This document shows, piece by piece, positions 11,864 through 23,627 of a stretch of DNA of 64,000 nucleotides. The DNA is from Rhizophagus clarus (taxonomy: Eukaryota; Glomeromycota; Glomeromycetes; Glomerales; Glomeraceae). The notes under the pieces are model-generated. The model saw only the letters and a list, made by a program, of their open reading frames with translations. It was not told the DNA's origin and ran no database searches. The stretch spans positions 589,921 to 653,920 of the forward strand of contig BLAL01000066.1 of the NCBI GenBank assembly GCA_015698045.1, given 5' to 3'. How positions within the stretch are numbered: position 1 is the first letter of the stretch; each line of letters begins with the position of its first letter. The translations under genes and the position numbers were made by a program.

Positions 11864-12590
11864 GTTTTCTTTTTCTTTTTTCTATGGGTGGGTGTTCTGG
11901 CTTTTCTTTCATTTTTTTATTTCTCTTATTTTCATGGTTTCTTTGTTTCTTTTTTTCATTGTTTCTTTTGTTTCTTTCCATGGTTCTTTCATTGATCTTT
12001 TGTGGTTCCCTTTGTTATTCCTTTTATTGATCATTTGTTCCTTTTGTCATTGTTTCTTTCATTGCCTTTTTGGTTTCTTTCATTGATTTTTGGTTTCTTT
12101 CGTTGCTTTTTTTCATTTCTTTAATTTATCTTTGGTTTCTTTCATTGCTTTTTCCATTTCTTTCATTGATCTTTGATTTCTTTCATTGCTTTTTTTATTT
12201 CTCTCATTACTCTTTGGCTTCTTTTGTTGCTTTTTTTTCATTCCCTTTATTGATTTTCATTCCCCTTTTGCTTCCTTTCATTCTCTTTTATTCCCCCTGT
12301 TTTTTTTCATTCGCTATTTGTTTCTTTCATTCCTTTTAATTCCATCTTTGTTTTTTTTATTTTTTTTCATTCTCTTTATTCCTTTTCATTTCCCTTTTGT
12401 TTTCTCATTCATTTTTATTCTTTTTTTGTTTCATTCATTCCTTTTCACTATCCTTTATCTTTTTTGTTCCTTCTTCATTTCTCTTTGATTATCTTTGCTT
12501 CCCTTCATCCCTTTTCATTTATCTCTTCTTTCCTTTATTCTTCTGTCATCCTTTCTTACTGTATTTTCTATTCTTATATATTGCAGTGCA
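11864..12590 (+). repeat. Long polypyrimidine tract (TTTCTTTCATTG-type repeats)
   Basis: The plus strand is nearly pure C/T with degenerate repeats of TTTCTTTCATTGCTTTTT. Apparent open frames of up to about 100 codons are Phe/Ser/Leu-only translations of this composition and are not genes. The tract lies immediately downstream of the micro-exons, in the orientation expected for an intron. Confidence 0.7.
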
Positions 12591-12880
12591 TTTGCAATTA
12601 GTACAGAACTATAGCATTAATATTACAGTTAAAATTGTGCAATTGTGGTTCAATTTTTTTATAAAATCATATATACATTGTGGTGTAATTTTTTTTCTTT
12701 TGATTAAAATATAATTTCTTTCATACAATTTTCTTTTATAGTGATATTAATTATTATTCAACAAATTATTAAATGTGAAATTGTCTTTGTAATTATAGAT
12801 TTTATAGATTGTAACGTTAAAGTTTTTTTCTTTTTTGTTTGACTAAATATCATTACTATCATATTACCAGTTACGGTATA

Positions 12881-12945
12881 TTAAATCTAGCCAAAATTAT
12901 GTTAAATCTAGCCAAAATTATGTTAATTCTGGCCAAAATTAAAAT
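12881..12945. repeat. 21-bp tandem repeat, three copies
   Basis: The unit TTAAATCTAGCCAAAATTATG is repeated about three times with small changes in the last copy. It lies in non-coding DNA upstream of the 13-kb gene cluster. Confidence 0.8.
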
Positions 12946-13051
12946 CGTCCTAAATTGCATTTTTTAAAATTGTACGCACTTTTTTTGGATTATTATATTG
13001 TATATCTTTAACTTTTATAATACATTGTATAACAAAATTTAATATATTTGG

Positions 13052-13534
13052 ATGATGAAATAAATCTGCCGATATGCTACCGAGTCCAGCCCAGAACAAT
13101 TAAGTAAACATAACAAAGAGCTTGATGCATCATTGCAGGATCAGAATGCCTGAAAATGTGTTAAAGTTCTCCTAACCTGACGTAAATATAGTAAAGAAAA
13201 GAAAGAGGCTCTCCTACCCGATAAGAGAAAAGAAAAACTGATAATAGAGAAAAGGACAGAATATTGTGCTAAAGCCGGTAATAAGTGGGTCATTTTCTGT
13301 CATAATATGGAATTGGGACCAAAAAACAATAATAAAAAAAAAGTTATAGCATCCGCCTCAGGCCAATATCGATTTTGTGAGGAATTAGCAAAAACCAGAG
13401 TGGATCCTGAAATTATTAATAACTATGCCAGAGATCCAGCTCTTATTCAACAATCTAATAAAATCCAAAAAGAGTGCTGACAGCTACGTGAGCTCGTTGA
13501 TGAAAATGATCAATAGATCAAAGGAGTTTATTAA
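13052..13534 (+). pseudogene. Charged coiled-coil-like protein gene with in-frame stops
   Basis: A continuous frame from ATG 13052 to TAA 13532-13534 is interrupted by TAA 13061, three TGA codons (two near 13150-13190 and one near 13475) and TAG 13514. Between the stops the translation is long, charged and helical, for example SPEQLSKHNKELDASLQDQ and KVIASASGQYRFCEELAK. Codon use is protein-like, so I call it a decayed gene and not random sequence. Function unknown. It heads a run of same-strand genes leading to the F-box pair. Confidence 0.5.
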
Positions 13535-13584
13535 TTTTATTTTTTCGTTCGCTTAAGATCTAGCATATAGAATATACCACAAAA

Positions 13585-14108
13585 ATGGCAACTGATCTAA
13601 ATTAATCATCTGATAGTACACATAGTAAGCAGGGAGTCATCCCAAGTACAGAAAAAGCCGTTAGGGATGAGCAAAATTTGAAAGTATATAATGTGCTTTC
13701 TGGAGAAGTTATGACGCTAGTAAAAAAGCTAGTTAATTATCATTCCGAGAATAATAGCTTAAAAAAATGGTAAAAAGATTAGAGAGAGATGTAAAGTCCT
13801 TAGAGACTGAATTAGAAAATCTGGACGAATGTGTAGATAGGGAAACTGTGGTCGACTTAATTCATGAAATAGTTCCCTCGCTGATTAATAAAAAAAGTAA
13901 GGGATCTGCCTATTCGTTTAAGTCTTCTGAAGAATCTGATTCAGATGATACACATGTAATAAAAAAGCGAAAGGATGTTGCTTATGCTTTGGCACCTTTA
14001 GTTAAGCAAGGAAAGAGGATATGACCAAGAAAGGTCAAGCGGGTGGTATTTTTAGAGAGATGAATCAGGCACTTTACATAAATTTCGGTCAGAAATATTA
14101 AGTTTATC
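13585..14108 (+). pseudogene. Coiled-coil/acidic-basic protein gene, frameshifted
   Basis: Starts at ATG 13585, with a TAA at 13603. The frame runs to about 13768, where an A7 run (TTAAAAAAATGG) shifts it to a second frame. The second part has heptads (LERDVKSLETELENLDECVD), an acidic patch (SSEESDSDD) and a basic nuclear-localisation-like KKRK. In-frame TGA codons stand at 14022 and about 14058. Function unknown. It is in the same frame as the downstream Ser-rich ORF, separated by stops. Confidence 0.45.
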
Positions 14109-14123
14109 AGATAAATAATCAAA

Positions 14124-14538
14124 ATGGAAAGTGACCAGCTGAAGGCATTCAGGGTAAACCATCTGATAGCCTTAACCAATGCCCCATCCAAGTCAAGTTC
14201 ATCTGAGACTAGTTTGTCTGAATCAAGCTCATCTGACACTAGTTCGTCATCTGGGAGTAGTTCCTCTGAGACTAGTTCATCTGAATCAAGTTCATCCAAG
14301 AGTAGTTCCTCTGAGACTAGCTCATCCAAATCCAGTTCATCTGATTCTGATATTGATAAAATAGTAAACATGATTAAGTATTAAAGGATTCAGGAGCGCT
14401 TAGCCTGAAAGATAGATCAGGAAAAAAATGCATATAATAAAAATAGGGCTAATTAGCTATTCAATAAATGCCAGTCTGAAGTGATGGATAGAGGTTTATT
14501 TTTTTCTGATCGAAAGGTATCCTAGCTATATAAATAAA
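14124..14538 (+). pseudogene. Serine-rich repeat protein
   Basis: From ATG 14124 the protein has a short N-terminus (MESDQLKAFRVNHLIALT). A run of about 55 residues follows, built from SSSSETS/SSSSKSS/SSSDTS units encoded by a diverged TCATCTGAGACTAGT minisatellite. TAA at about 14382 ends the first ORF. The same frame then continues in protein-like sequence (KIDQEKNAYNKNRAN) with TGA, TAG and TAG stops up to about 14538. Unrecognised; the Ser/Asp-rich tract could be a phosphorylated linker. Confidence 0.45.
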
Positions 14539-14541
14539 ACA

Positions 14542-14969
14542 ATGCATACAGACAATTTACTTGATCTTCTTCCGCCGAAAATAATATCATTTATTCTAAA
14601 GTATCTTCCAGCACAGGAACTAAAGAATTCTCACAGTATAAATAATATATGGGAAAGAGAGGCGAATCTTGAATGGCACAAAAGGTTGGAATTTTTATTT
14701 GGGAGAATAGTTCAAGGCAATTATACAATAAAGGAATATTATTCGAAAATGAAAGAGTGTAATTTAAGTAAAGACTATCCAGAAGGGCTTTTTAAAAATC
14801 TATGTTTACTTTAGTGAACTTATCACCTGAGAATAAATTTAAAGTTTGTTTGGATGGGCTATTAGTATATGCACTTGCGTTAGATGACATAGTGGAAAGG
14901 CTTAGTCTGGAGCAGTGATCTACCAGCGAACTAGGCTCAGCTAATTTATTTTTTCGATTAAAGATATAA
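14542..14969 (+). pseudogene. F-box-like protein, frameshifted
   Basis: ATG 14542 opens a protein starting with an F-box-like pattern: LLDLLPPKIISFILKYLP, then a second helix with WEREANLEWHKR. The frame ends with TAG at 14812. A shifted frame continues with SPENKFKVCLDGLLVYALAL and a TGA near 14916 (EQ-stop-STSELG) to TAA 14967-14969. F-box proteins recruit substrates to SCF ubiquitin ligases through Skp1, and are hugely expanded in Glomeromycotina. The next F-box gene starts 4 nt further on. Confidence 0.5.
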
Positions 14970-14972
14970 CAT

Positions 14973-15893
14973 ATGTTATTTATGGCGCATACAGGCATTT
15001 TTAATATACAGGAATTACTAGAGCAGATTTTACATTTCTTATTGATAGATAAATCTCTATACCCTGCTCTATTTGTTAGCCAGCTTTGGTACAGATGTGG
15101 TGCCCCTATCCTATGGAGGCGTATTGAGCTAAAAGGATGGAAAGAAGAAGATCAAACTTGATTAGAAAGATTTTTAAAAATAGTACCCAGAAGAGGAAGA
15201 AAACCAGTTTATAGCTCAAAACTAACCTATCTTAAAATAACACACTACTATTCACTTTCAAATAAAAAAATCAAAGGCATTGTGCATACTTTCCAAAATA
15301 TAATTCATTTAGATTTTGAAGGAAGTACGGACTGTATTGGTAAAACTCTAAAGCTAATAGCAAAATCATACCCAAATTTGAAGTATCTTAATATATCCAC
15401 TTTATGAGGATTACGGGGAAAAAATGATATAGGTCTAACTGCAATCGCAGAATTATGCCACAAACTAGAATATCTAAATATCTCTAACCATACAGAATTT
15501 TCCAAACAATCAATTTGCAATATTATTCGTTCCTCCCCAAGGCTCCAGCATCTCTACCTTGGCTTTTGTGAAATTACCAATATAACTATCAAAGAAATTG
15601 CTAAATCTTGTCTTAACATTAAGTATCTCAATTTGGAAGGGTGTATTTATATTAGCAAAGAAGCCGTAGATCAGCTCGTTTCTCTTAATCCAAATATCCA
15701 TGTAGAGAATTTTATGGAAACTTTAACGCCTCCTGATTTCATTGGACTGGTTAGAAATCATCTTACACAGAACAATGTTGCTAGTAGACAGATTTTAGCT
15801 CAGAGTCTTCAGAATCTTTTAGATCGAGATAACTTGCAGTGGTATTCTGATCCAGGGTTGGCTAGATCAATAGTCTGGAGCGATGATCATTAA
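14973..15893 (+). pseudogene. F-box/leucine-rich-repeat protein with two in-frame TGA codons
   Basis: ATG 14973 begins FNIQELLEQILHFLLIDKS and LFVSQLWYRCGAPILWRRI, a classical fungal F-box with the conserved second-helix Trp. LRRs follow, spaced by about 26 residues: [55 protein letters not shown]. The C-terminal tail of about 70 residues ends SIVWSDDH before TAA 15891-15893. Only two stops interrupt about 306 codons, both TGA (15159-15161 and 15405-15407), at Trp- or Arg-compatible sites. The expected role is an SCF substrate receptor. It may be a recent pseudogene or a readthrough gene. Confidence 0.75.
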
Positions 15894-15951
15894 TTAGATT
15901 TTTGCTGAGCCACATGCATGTACAGTGCTTCTGTATGACAAAAAATATAGA

Positions 15952-16617
15952 TTAGCTAACCTGTTCTAGACATGGGCACTGATCGGTGTTAGCTGGATTT
16001 TTGACGAATATTTCGTGCAATTGCTGAGGAGAGACCTTTGGAAATAATGGAAGCCCCTCTCCAGTAAACATAATTTTCTTTACACCCATTTCACCATATT
16101 TCAGTAATATCACGTCTGGATCATCTTCTAAGGGACTGTGGAATTCCTTAAACTTTCGGAGTTGTGCTCTTACATTCTCATTGACTTCTTCTGCCCTTGC
16201 TTGATTAGAATAACCAATAATATCGAGTTCATCCTGAATTTCTATTATATCCTCTTCCAAATACATAAGCAAATTTAATATTTCACTAAATGAAACATCT
16301 GCAGAAACTTTATTGCTTCAGAGTGCCTCTTCTAGAATGGGATTATTATCGATGCTGAGATTCTCCTGTATCAGTATTAAATCCCTTACCAATTCTAACA
16401 ACAATTCGTACAAATCAGCAAGTGTTTTCCCCATGAGCTCAGAATCTAGAGGCACTACTAATTTATTTGCATTACCACCAATGGTTACCAGAGGTAATAT
16501 ACTGAGTTTTCTTTCAGCTTGGCGCTCCTGAATGGCTACTATATTCTTCTTCTTATATAAAAGCACTCCATAAAACTGAGCAAGTGTTTCTTTCATAAGA
16601 GTATTGTTATTCGCCAT
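15952..16617 (-). pseudogene. Helical protein of unknown function, one in-frame TGA
   Basis: From ATG 16615-16617 to TAA 15952-15954 one frame of 222 codons is interrupted only by TGA at 16318-16320. The translation is strongly helical and acidic (TLADLYELLLELVRDLILI, EILNLLMYLEEDIIEIQDEL). It ends with FTGEGLPLFPKVSPQQLHEI. No domain recognised. The gene is divergent from the CRN gene to its right. Confidence 0.5.
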
Positions 16618-16844
16618 GATTGCTAATAGTAAAGTAATATATTTAATGTGAAAAATTTTACCGAAGGTGCCTATGGGCTATGGCTGAGTCCAGAATACTG
16701 ATCATCAGTCCAAGGTCGGTGATTGCCAGCTCGGAAGAATTCGCTGGGCCACACAAAAATAGGCTGATCACATAATAGGTCTGTGCGACATATTAATTTC
16801 GCATATATATATTCGCTAACCAGTATCTCTATTTTTTCTCAAAC

Positions 16845-17280
16845 AATCATAAGAAAATGTGAAAGAAGGTCTACACGTAACACAGGACCAGCTCTAAAAG
16901 TAAATATTAACATCAAAAGCATATGTTATGAAGGGCTGAGGGACTCGCAATTTTGAGATCGCTGGGCGTAAGACCAGCTATGTGTCTCTCCGGTAGATCT
17001 CCATGTGAAAAGGTATGAAGATTCCATTTGCATGTGCTTTCAAAGGACTCTTGGCATCAGACGATAATACTAATTATGCCTCATACCTCTTTAACTTCGG
17101 CCTGGCGCTCTTTTTCTCAGCAAGATATAAAGCATGTAGGTGTATGTGGAAGTTCAGCCAACTTTCCGCCAAAAACTTTCCCAGAGAAAATAACGCAAAT
17201 AAGGTATGTATATGCCAGATGTTATGAATGTATGGGAACAGGTTTTTCTCACTATGGGCTCTTGTATTTAGGAAAGCAAG
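16845..17280 (+). promoter_or_regulatory. Conserved leader/promoter of the first CRN gene
   Basis: This stretch is clearly homologous to the minus-strand region 41120-40712 in front of the second CRN gene. Shared blocks include GTGAAAGAAGGTCTA, CATATGTTATG, GTAGATCTCCATGTGAAAAG and CTCTTGGCATCAGACGA. A TATAAAG box (17126-17132) is conserved in the other copy (40836-40842). A donor-like AAAAGGTATGA is also shared, so part of the leader may be an intron. Confidence 0.7.
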
Positions 17281-17634
17281 ATGACCGATATTACTCTCAA
17301 TTGTCTTCTTTTACCTCGCGAGATAGGTGATAGATCAAATCTATCAGAAGGAAGTATTACTACACTTAAAATCTCTACCGGCGAAACAGTTGATCAGTTA
17401 AGGATTATGATTAGAGAAAGGTGGCCACATTTATTTGAAAAGGTTCCTCCTGCCAGCATTTTACTCTGGAAGATCAATGATACCGAGGGAGTTACATCAT
17501 TTGAAAAACAAATTGAAGTATATTCTCGTGGGAAACGTCTAAATGAAACAGGAATGCCTCCACATGATTTGATTTCTAAGCATTTCTCTGAATAACTCCC
17601 TAATGATAAAATTCATATTTATATATTTATTTAA
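17281..17634 (+). pseudogene. Crinkler (CRN) effector N-terminal domain protein
   Basis: ATG 17281 begins MTDITLNCLLLP, followed by TTLKISTGETVDQLRIMI and ILLWKIND. This is the ubiquitin-like Crinkler N-terminal pattern (short beta strands, then a helix, then LWK). TAA at 17593-17595 interrupts the domain just before its last strand. The same frame continues LPNDKIHIYIFI to TAA 17632-17634, as expected for the domain end. No C-terminal effector domain follows. In oomycetes and AM fungi CRN proteins are secreted or host-directed proteins with variable C-termini; here only the N-terminal module is present. Confidence 0.7.
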
Positions 17635-18309
17635 AACATCATGTAATAGCGATAGGCCTTAGCCACGAAGTATAGTCGTGCATAGCGCCTTCGACCAATT
17701 TTTATGTATTGTAAGCCGACTTCCGGCAACATTTTTTATTTCATAAATAAAGTACTATTATTGTACTGTACATGTGATTAGTTGTCTATTCTTAAAATAT
17801 CTTATCTGAAAATAAAAGGTAAGTATTTATAATAAAAAAATATTAGCTAATATATATTACTATTTTAATTTTATTTTAATGATTTTATTACTATTGGATT
17901 TATTTAATAAAAAAAAATCTAATAATAATAACATTATATTTTTAGTATTAATATTATAAAAAATATATTTTATTATAAATTACTTATAAATTAAATAAGA
18001 AATGTTTAGGATTTTAAAATTATTATTTATTATTTAGAATTAAAATATTATAAAAATTTATTATTTGTTATATATTTTATTTTATAATTTATAAATTAAT
18101 TACTTTTTTTTTAAAAAATAAAATATAATTTATATAAAATATATTTTTTATTAGAATGTTAATTTATGATAACCCTGTCACTATGGAGACGCCCTATCAT
18201 ATGATTTTATAAAATTTTTTTTTTGTATTTACTGTTTATAAATTATGCAATTTATATTTAATTTTAAATTTTATATACTAAAATATCATTATACCATTTT
18301 TTATTTTCA
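17635..18309. other. AT-rich intergenic DNA
   Basis: Apart from a GC-richer patch at 17645-17735, the sequence is AT-rich and has no supported gene or repeat. Confidence 0.5.
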
Positions 18310-19130
18310 AGAAAAAAGACATGTTAATAAAAAAACAGGAATCACTGTACAATAAAAAAAGAATAAGCAACAAGAGTAATGAAAGAAAAAAAAACAAAAA
18401 GAAATGAAATAGGAAATAAAAAAAGTAAGGGAAAATAAAAAGAGATAAAAATGATAAAGAGAAAATGAAAGAGATTGAGAATAATTAAAAGAAAATATAA
18501 ACCATGAAAACAAACAAAAAAAAACAAATGAAATGAAAGAAACAAAAATAAAAAGTGGAAAGAGAAAGGTAAGTGAAATAAACAAAAACAATAAAGGAAA
18601 AGTAAAGGAGAATAAAATAACAAAAGGTAATGAAAGAAATGAAGAGAAATAAAAGAAGATGAAAAGAAACAAAAAAAATAAATAATAAGTGAAAAGAAAA
18701 AATTTAAAAACAAAAAGAGAGAATCAAGAGAAAAGAAAAAAAAACAAATAATGAAGAGGAGACTAAAAGAAACAATTGAAAGAAAGAATTAAAGAAAATG
18801 AAAAGGAAAGGATTAAAAAAAATAAAAAAGAGAATAAAAAGAAAATCAAGAGAAACAAAAATAGAGAATAAGGGAAACAAAAAAGAAACAAGAAAAACTG
18901 AAAATAGAATCAAGGGAAGCAAAAAAGAATTAAGAAGAACAAAGAAGAACAAAAAGAAATCAAGAAGAAAGAAGAGAACAGAAGAAGGAATTAAAAAAAC
19001 TGAAAGAGAAAATAAAAAAAATGAAAAAGGAAATTAAAAGAAATAAAAAAAAACAGGAAAATTAAAAAAAGTGAAGAAACGAAGAGAAAGAAATAAGAGT
19101 AAAGAGAAACAAAAGAATAAAATAAATTAG
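18310..19130. repeat. Polypurine tract (polypyrimidine on the minus strand)
   Basis: About 820 bp of nearly pure A/G on the plus strand, with degenerate AAAAGAAATGAAAGAAA units. Translated frames on either strand are Lys/Glu/Arg- or Phe/Leu/Ser-only and are compositional artefacts. The minus strand is the pyrimidine strand, matching the tracts at 11.9-12.6 and 27.1-28.0 kb, but no bracketing exons were found here. Confidence 0.7.
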
Positions 19131-21334
19131 TGAAGTGGTAATTAAATAAATGAACAAAAAAAAGCCTATCTTATTATTAACTGCAGAAAAAAACCAATAA
19201 ACTTAATAAAAAACAAAATAAAATTAATAAAAAAAGAAATGTAAAAAATGAAATGAGCAAATAAAAAAAAAACTTTGATTAAAAACCTAAAAGGAGTGAA
19301 ATATAATTAGTAAAAAACAAGTTATAAGAAACAAAAAAAGAAAAAAAAAAGCTAAGTAAAGGAGTAAAGAAAAAATATTAGAAGTGATAATCTAATAAAC
19401 AAATAAACAGGATGCATATAATTACGTAACTAATCAAAATTTATTTGTTCATATGATAACAGAAATGTTATGATAATTAAGTCACTAATGATATTTTCCC
19501 TTTTTATTATTATATTTATATAAATAATATTATAATAAAGTTTTATTTATATTATATAAGTTGATTTTTGAAATTAAACCTTTGCATTTATACAATTAAT
19601 ATTTTTATATAAACAAAATTATCAATTATATAAAAATAATAAATCTACATTATTTAATATATTATAAATAAAATCAATTATTATATAATTTTTTTTAAGA
19701 TATTAAAAATAAAATTCTTTATTAAATTAAAATAAGACTAGATTATAATTATTTCCAATCAAAAGAAATATTTTTAATCTAAAAAACCAGTCTGAACATT
19801 TACTACAAAAATAATTAATATATAAAAAATGTAATAATTATAAAAAAAAAAAGAAATAAATTGCAAAAAATTAGGCAAATTGTTAAATAAATTACTTTAA
19901 TCCTGTATTATTAATATATTTATAAAAAAAATACATTTTTTATACTAATATTCTCTTATTTTTATAAATTTAACTATATGTAAAATAAATTTTAGTTTAA
20001 TGAAATTACTCTTTATTATACATGAAACTGAAATTGATTAATTTTAACCTTCAAAATAGTCAAAATAGTCAAAATGATTTTGACCTGAACTCCTTTAAAA
20101 GTCAAAATAACCAAAATTACATTATTATCATATGATTTTTATAGTAAACAATAATATTAAAATTCAAAGTTAAGTTATCTTCGCATTTAATAATCTGATT
20201 TTTATGATCTTTACATGATTGGATTCAGCTTATCAAAAGAATTCTAATGATATGTGTTGCATCTTTGTAACATTAATATTGACAGAGTTATTCATGTTTA
20301 AAATTTGGTATTAAATTATAATTATAAAAATTATATGATTATGATGTAATTTTAACTATTTCAACTTTAATTTTGATTTTTAACCTTCTCAAGTCAAAAT
20401 ATTTTAACTTTTGGATTTTAATTTTGACTTCATATATACTTTTTATACTTAAATAAAGCTGTTCAGCAATATCAAAAATACTGATCTTAATTTTCTTAAG
20501 ATTAAATATAATATTTATAAAGAAATTTGTATTTTTCAAATAATACTAATTCTAAATTTTTTTTTTTTCTTTTAACTTTAAGATATAATTACATCACTTC
20601 AATCAAATAAAATTACTCTTTTGGTTTAAGTAAAGTTATTTAGCAAAACTAAATCTACTTACATATTAATTTTTATAATGATTGGTATAATATTTATGAA
20701 GTATTAGCTATTTTTATATTATCAATTTTTTTGCAAAAAGCTATTTTACAATTTCAAAACATGATTTTACCACTTTAGCCAAATAAAATTGCCTTTTTTA
20801 CTTAAGTAAAATTGTTCAGCGGAGTCAACTTTATTTATAATAAATATTTTAGAATAATTAAACTAATATTTGTAAAATACGACTAAGTTTTGTACTTTCA
20901 ATTATTTATCATTTATTTGACTTTTAATTTTAAAGTATAACTTTACTATTTTAGTTACTAAATGAAAAGTTGTTCAGAACAGTTAAAAATAATTGTATTT
21001 TATTTTTTATAATTCTAGGTATAATATTTATTGAAAAGTTAATATCCCTATAAGTCTATAATAGTACTAATTTTTAAATTTTTAGTATTTTAAATATTTA
21101 AATTAAGTTATTTATTACATTAAAATTTATTTGTATTTTAATTTTTTTTTTTTTTTTTTTATTATCAACATGGTGGGTCATGCTTAATAATACAAATGTT
21201 AAGAAATACATAAAAATCTATATAAATATAGATTATTAATAAAATATTTCTCTATTAACTATACTAAAGGAATACAGCTGACTAGTTACCATAAATCAAT
21301 AGTAACATAAATCATAAAAAACTTAAAAATTTAA
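19131..21334. other. AT-rich DNA with a degenerate ~180-bp repeat
   Basis: Mostly featureless AT-rich sequence. Between about 20340 and 21060 three to four strongly diverged copies recur of a unit containing TTTAACTTTAA, CAAATAAAATT, TAAGTAAA-TTGTTCAGC and GGTATAATATTTAT. I see no coding sequence. Confidence 0.45.
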
Positions 21335-22020
21335 TCAATGATCATCTATATTGAAATATCCATCTATCCATACCTTATACTTAGTACTTAATATATTACT
21401 CAGATCTTTAATCCTATTATTATCTTTAGTTTTCACAAATTTTGATTTTTTCTTTTGAGAATCTATACCACGTAATTGTTCTAAGGTAATTTGATGAATA
21501 TTACAGTATTTCAAAATTAAATATTTAAACTGAAGAACTAATGTATTGATGACTTCTTTCGTGATTTTAAATTTACTTTGTTCAGGAATCTTTAAATCTT
21601 TTAAACATTTACTAAAACTTTTAGGTATAATCCCTTTGGCTAAACATAATATTTCAATGTTTAAGGAATTCCAACAATCAAGATTATCTATTTTAGCGAA
21701 AACTTCATTATGATCACTATTAACATTATCCTGTATCAATGGGATAATCAATTTAAATAATTGATCTTTAGAATTATGAACTATCTTTGTTCTAATATTT
21801 TGTGTGGCAGAATATAACTATAAATGTTGGTAGGTTTCTAATTCAGTATTACACAACGCACATCTTCAAGTACCAGCGTATACTGATGGTGATCTTTTAT
21901 ATAAGTTATCTTAAGTAGGTAACTCTTCAGCATGTAATTTAGTTTTAAAAGAATTAAATTTGAAATCAAATGCAGATGAATTATTTATCTTTAATATATA
22001 CTCATTACTGAAATATATAA
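21335..22020 (-). pseudogene. 3' end of a LINE-type (non-LTR) retrotransposon ORF
   Basis: The last 138 codons (from 21751 to the stop at 21335) are open, and the same frame extends upstream to about 22020 with TAA, TGA and TAG stops. Upstream lies a C-x2-C zinc motif CALCNTELETYQHL, with the spacing of the zinc motif that often follows reverse transcriptase in LINEs. It is preceded by FNSFKTKLHAEELPT, like the thumb/linker region. The reverse transcriptase palm itself is absent, so this is a truncated copy. Confidence 0.5.
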
Positions 22021-22432
22021 TAGAAAGTGGTAAAAAATTAATATATTATTTAAAGTAATATCAACAATTTTTTTTAATTATAAAACAAATTTTTTTTTTA
22101 TATGAAAATAAATTTTAATATTATCGCCGTTTTCGAATTAGTGTGATCGGCACTAAATTTGCTAATTAAATAAAAAATTGACTTCGGGACTACAAAAAAA
22201 AACTAACATGTGCACATATATAATAATAAATATTATTTGATTAACATCATGCTAAGCCACTGTTGTATCACCTTTTTCATAATTTAGTTATCATAGTCGC
22301 GTTTTTTCGTTAGTAGCTTATAGACTGGTAAGTAAACGATTCCTAACTAATTCCAAAGATTCCATAAATTCCGAATAATTACAAATGTAGTCTGTAATAA
22401 ACAGTCTTTTATTTTTATAGGTAAACTCAAGT

Positions 22433-23532
22433 ATGCCTAAAGAATTTAGTGAAGACTTATATTGGCGCATTATTTATCTTTATATCGATGGTTTGTCAAC
22501 TGTAGAAATTGCCAATACATTGCATATGAGTAAGGGCGTTGTAAATAAAATAAAAAAGAGATATAACCGCTGGGCTTGTGTTATAAATCCTTTTAGAGGT
22601 GTTCCTGGACGAAGAAAGCTCTTTAACAGAAGAGATATGATTATACTTAGAAATCTTGTTAGCGAAAAAGTGGACTGGTATTTAGATGAGTTAGTATATG
22701 AAATGGAATCTCTAACAGGGAAAAGAGCGTCTATTGCAGCACTTTGGCGGTCACTTCAGTATTTAGGAATTACTAGAAAAAAGGTAAATATATTATTTGA
22801 TATTTATTATAAATAATTGATGTAATAAAATTACTAAAAGTTTTTTTTGCTATGTAGTTACAAAAAGCAGCATTAGAAAGAAATGAAATCGTACGTGCAC
22901 ATTATTTAGCTACAATTGGTGAGCATTATACTCGAAATCAACTTATTTTTATTGATGAAAGTGCTAAAGATGAAAGAAGTCTCTCCCGACTATATGGATA
23001 TTCACTTAGAAATACTCCTGCTCAAAAAAAAGTGGTTTTTGTAAGAGGGAAACGATATACCATTCTGCCTGCTCTTACACTAGATGGATTTGTTGCTATT
23101 GATATATTTGAAGGATCATGTGATAAAAAGAAATTTGTTGACTTTGTTCTTGATCAAGTGGTAAGCAACAACATGAATTTTTATTTTATTTGTTTATACA
23201 ATTGACAAGATCATTATTTTTTTTAGGTGCCAATAATGAATCCATATCCAGGAAACAATAGTGTTATTGTAATGGATAATGCTAGAATTCATCATGATAA
23301 TGAATTAGTGGCTTTATTAGAGGGATTAGGATGCCATGTTGTCTTTCTTCCACCTTATTCTCCAGATTTTAATCCAATTGAAACTGCGTTTTCAACCATC
23401 AAATCATGGATTAGACATAATCGTGATTTTATGAAAGCTTGTAATGATCCTATATATGCATTATTAGTTGCATGTAGTCAAATTACACCTCAAATGGCAC
23501 AAACATTTTTTGAAGCATCAATTTATGTTTAG
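22433..23532 (+). CDS. Tc1/mariner-like transposase, three exons
   Basis: Exons 22433-22783, 22858-23160 and 23227-23532 join in frame to about 319 residues, with donors GTAAAT and GTAAGC and acceptors TATGTAG and TTTTAG. The N-terminus has a helix-turn-helix (WRIIYLYIDGLSTVEIAN, then GVVNKIKKRY) and a second DNA-binding helix (RRDMIILRNLV). The catalytic domain shows LIFIDESAKD (first Asp), VIVMDNARIHH (second Asp) and PPYSPDFNPIETAFS (third acid, Glu), so the motif is DD-E with FNPIE as in Tc1 families. No internal stops. It should cut and paste the enclosing element at TA sites. Confidence 0.9.
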
Positions 23533-23627
23533 AATACTAATTTTATTAGAAATTTATTTAGAAGTCAATTTATTAGATTTATTAGAAAAAAATAAAAGAT
23601 ATATTCAACTACATATAAGAAAAAATT

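Noticed and set aside
12070-12714. Overlapping Phe/Ser/Leu-rich open frames of about 90-105 codons
   Set aside because: They are translations of a polypyrimidine tract that excludes stop codons; no domain, and several frames are open at once.
17015-17330. Open frames upstream of and overlapping the first CRN start
   Set aside because: Shared with the other CRN locus as non-coding similarity, with stops and shifts between copies; better read as leader sequence.
18307-19037. Open frames in the 18.3-19.1 kb tract on both strands
   Set aside because: Same compositional cause; residues are almost only Phe/Leu/Ser or Lys/Glu/Arg.
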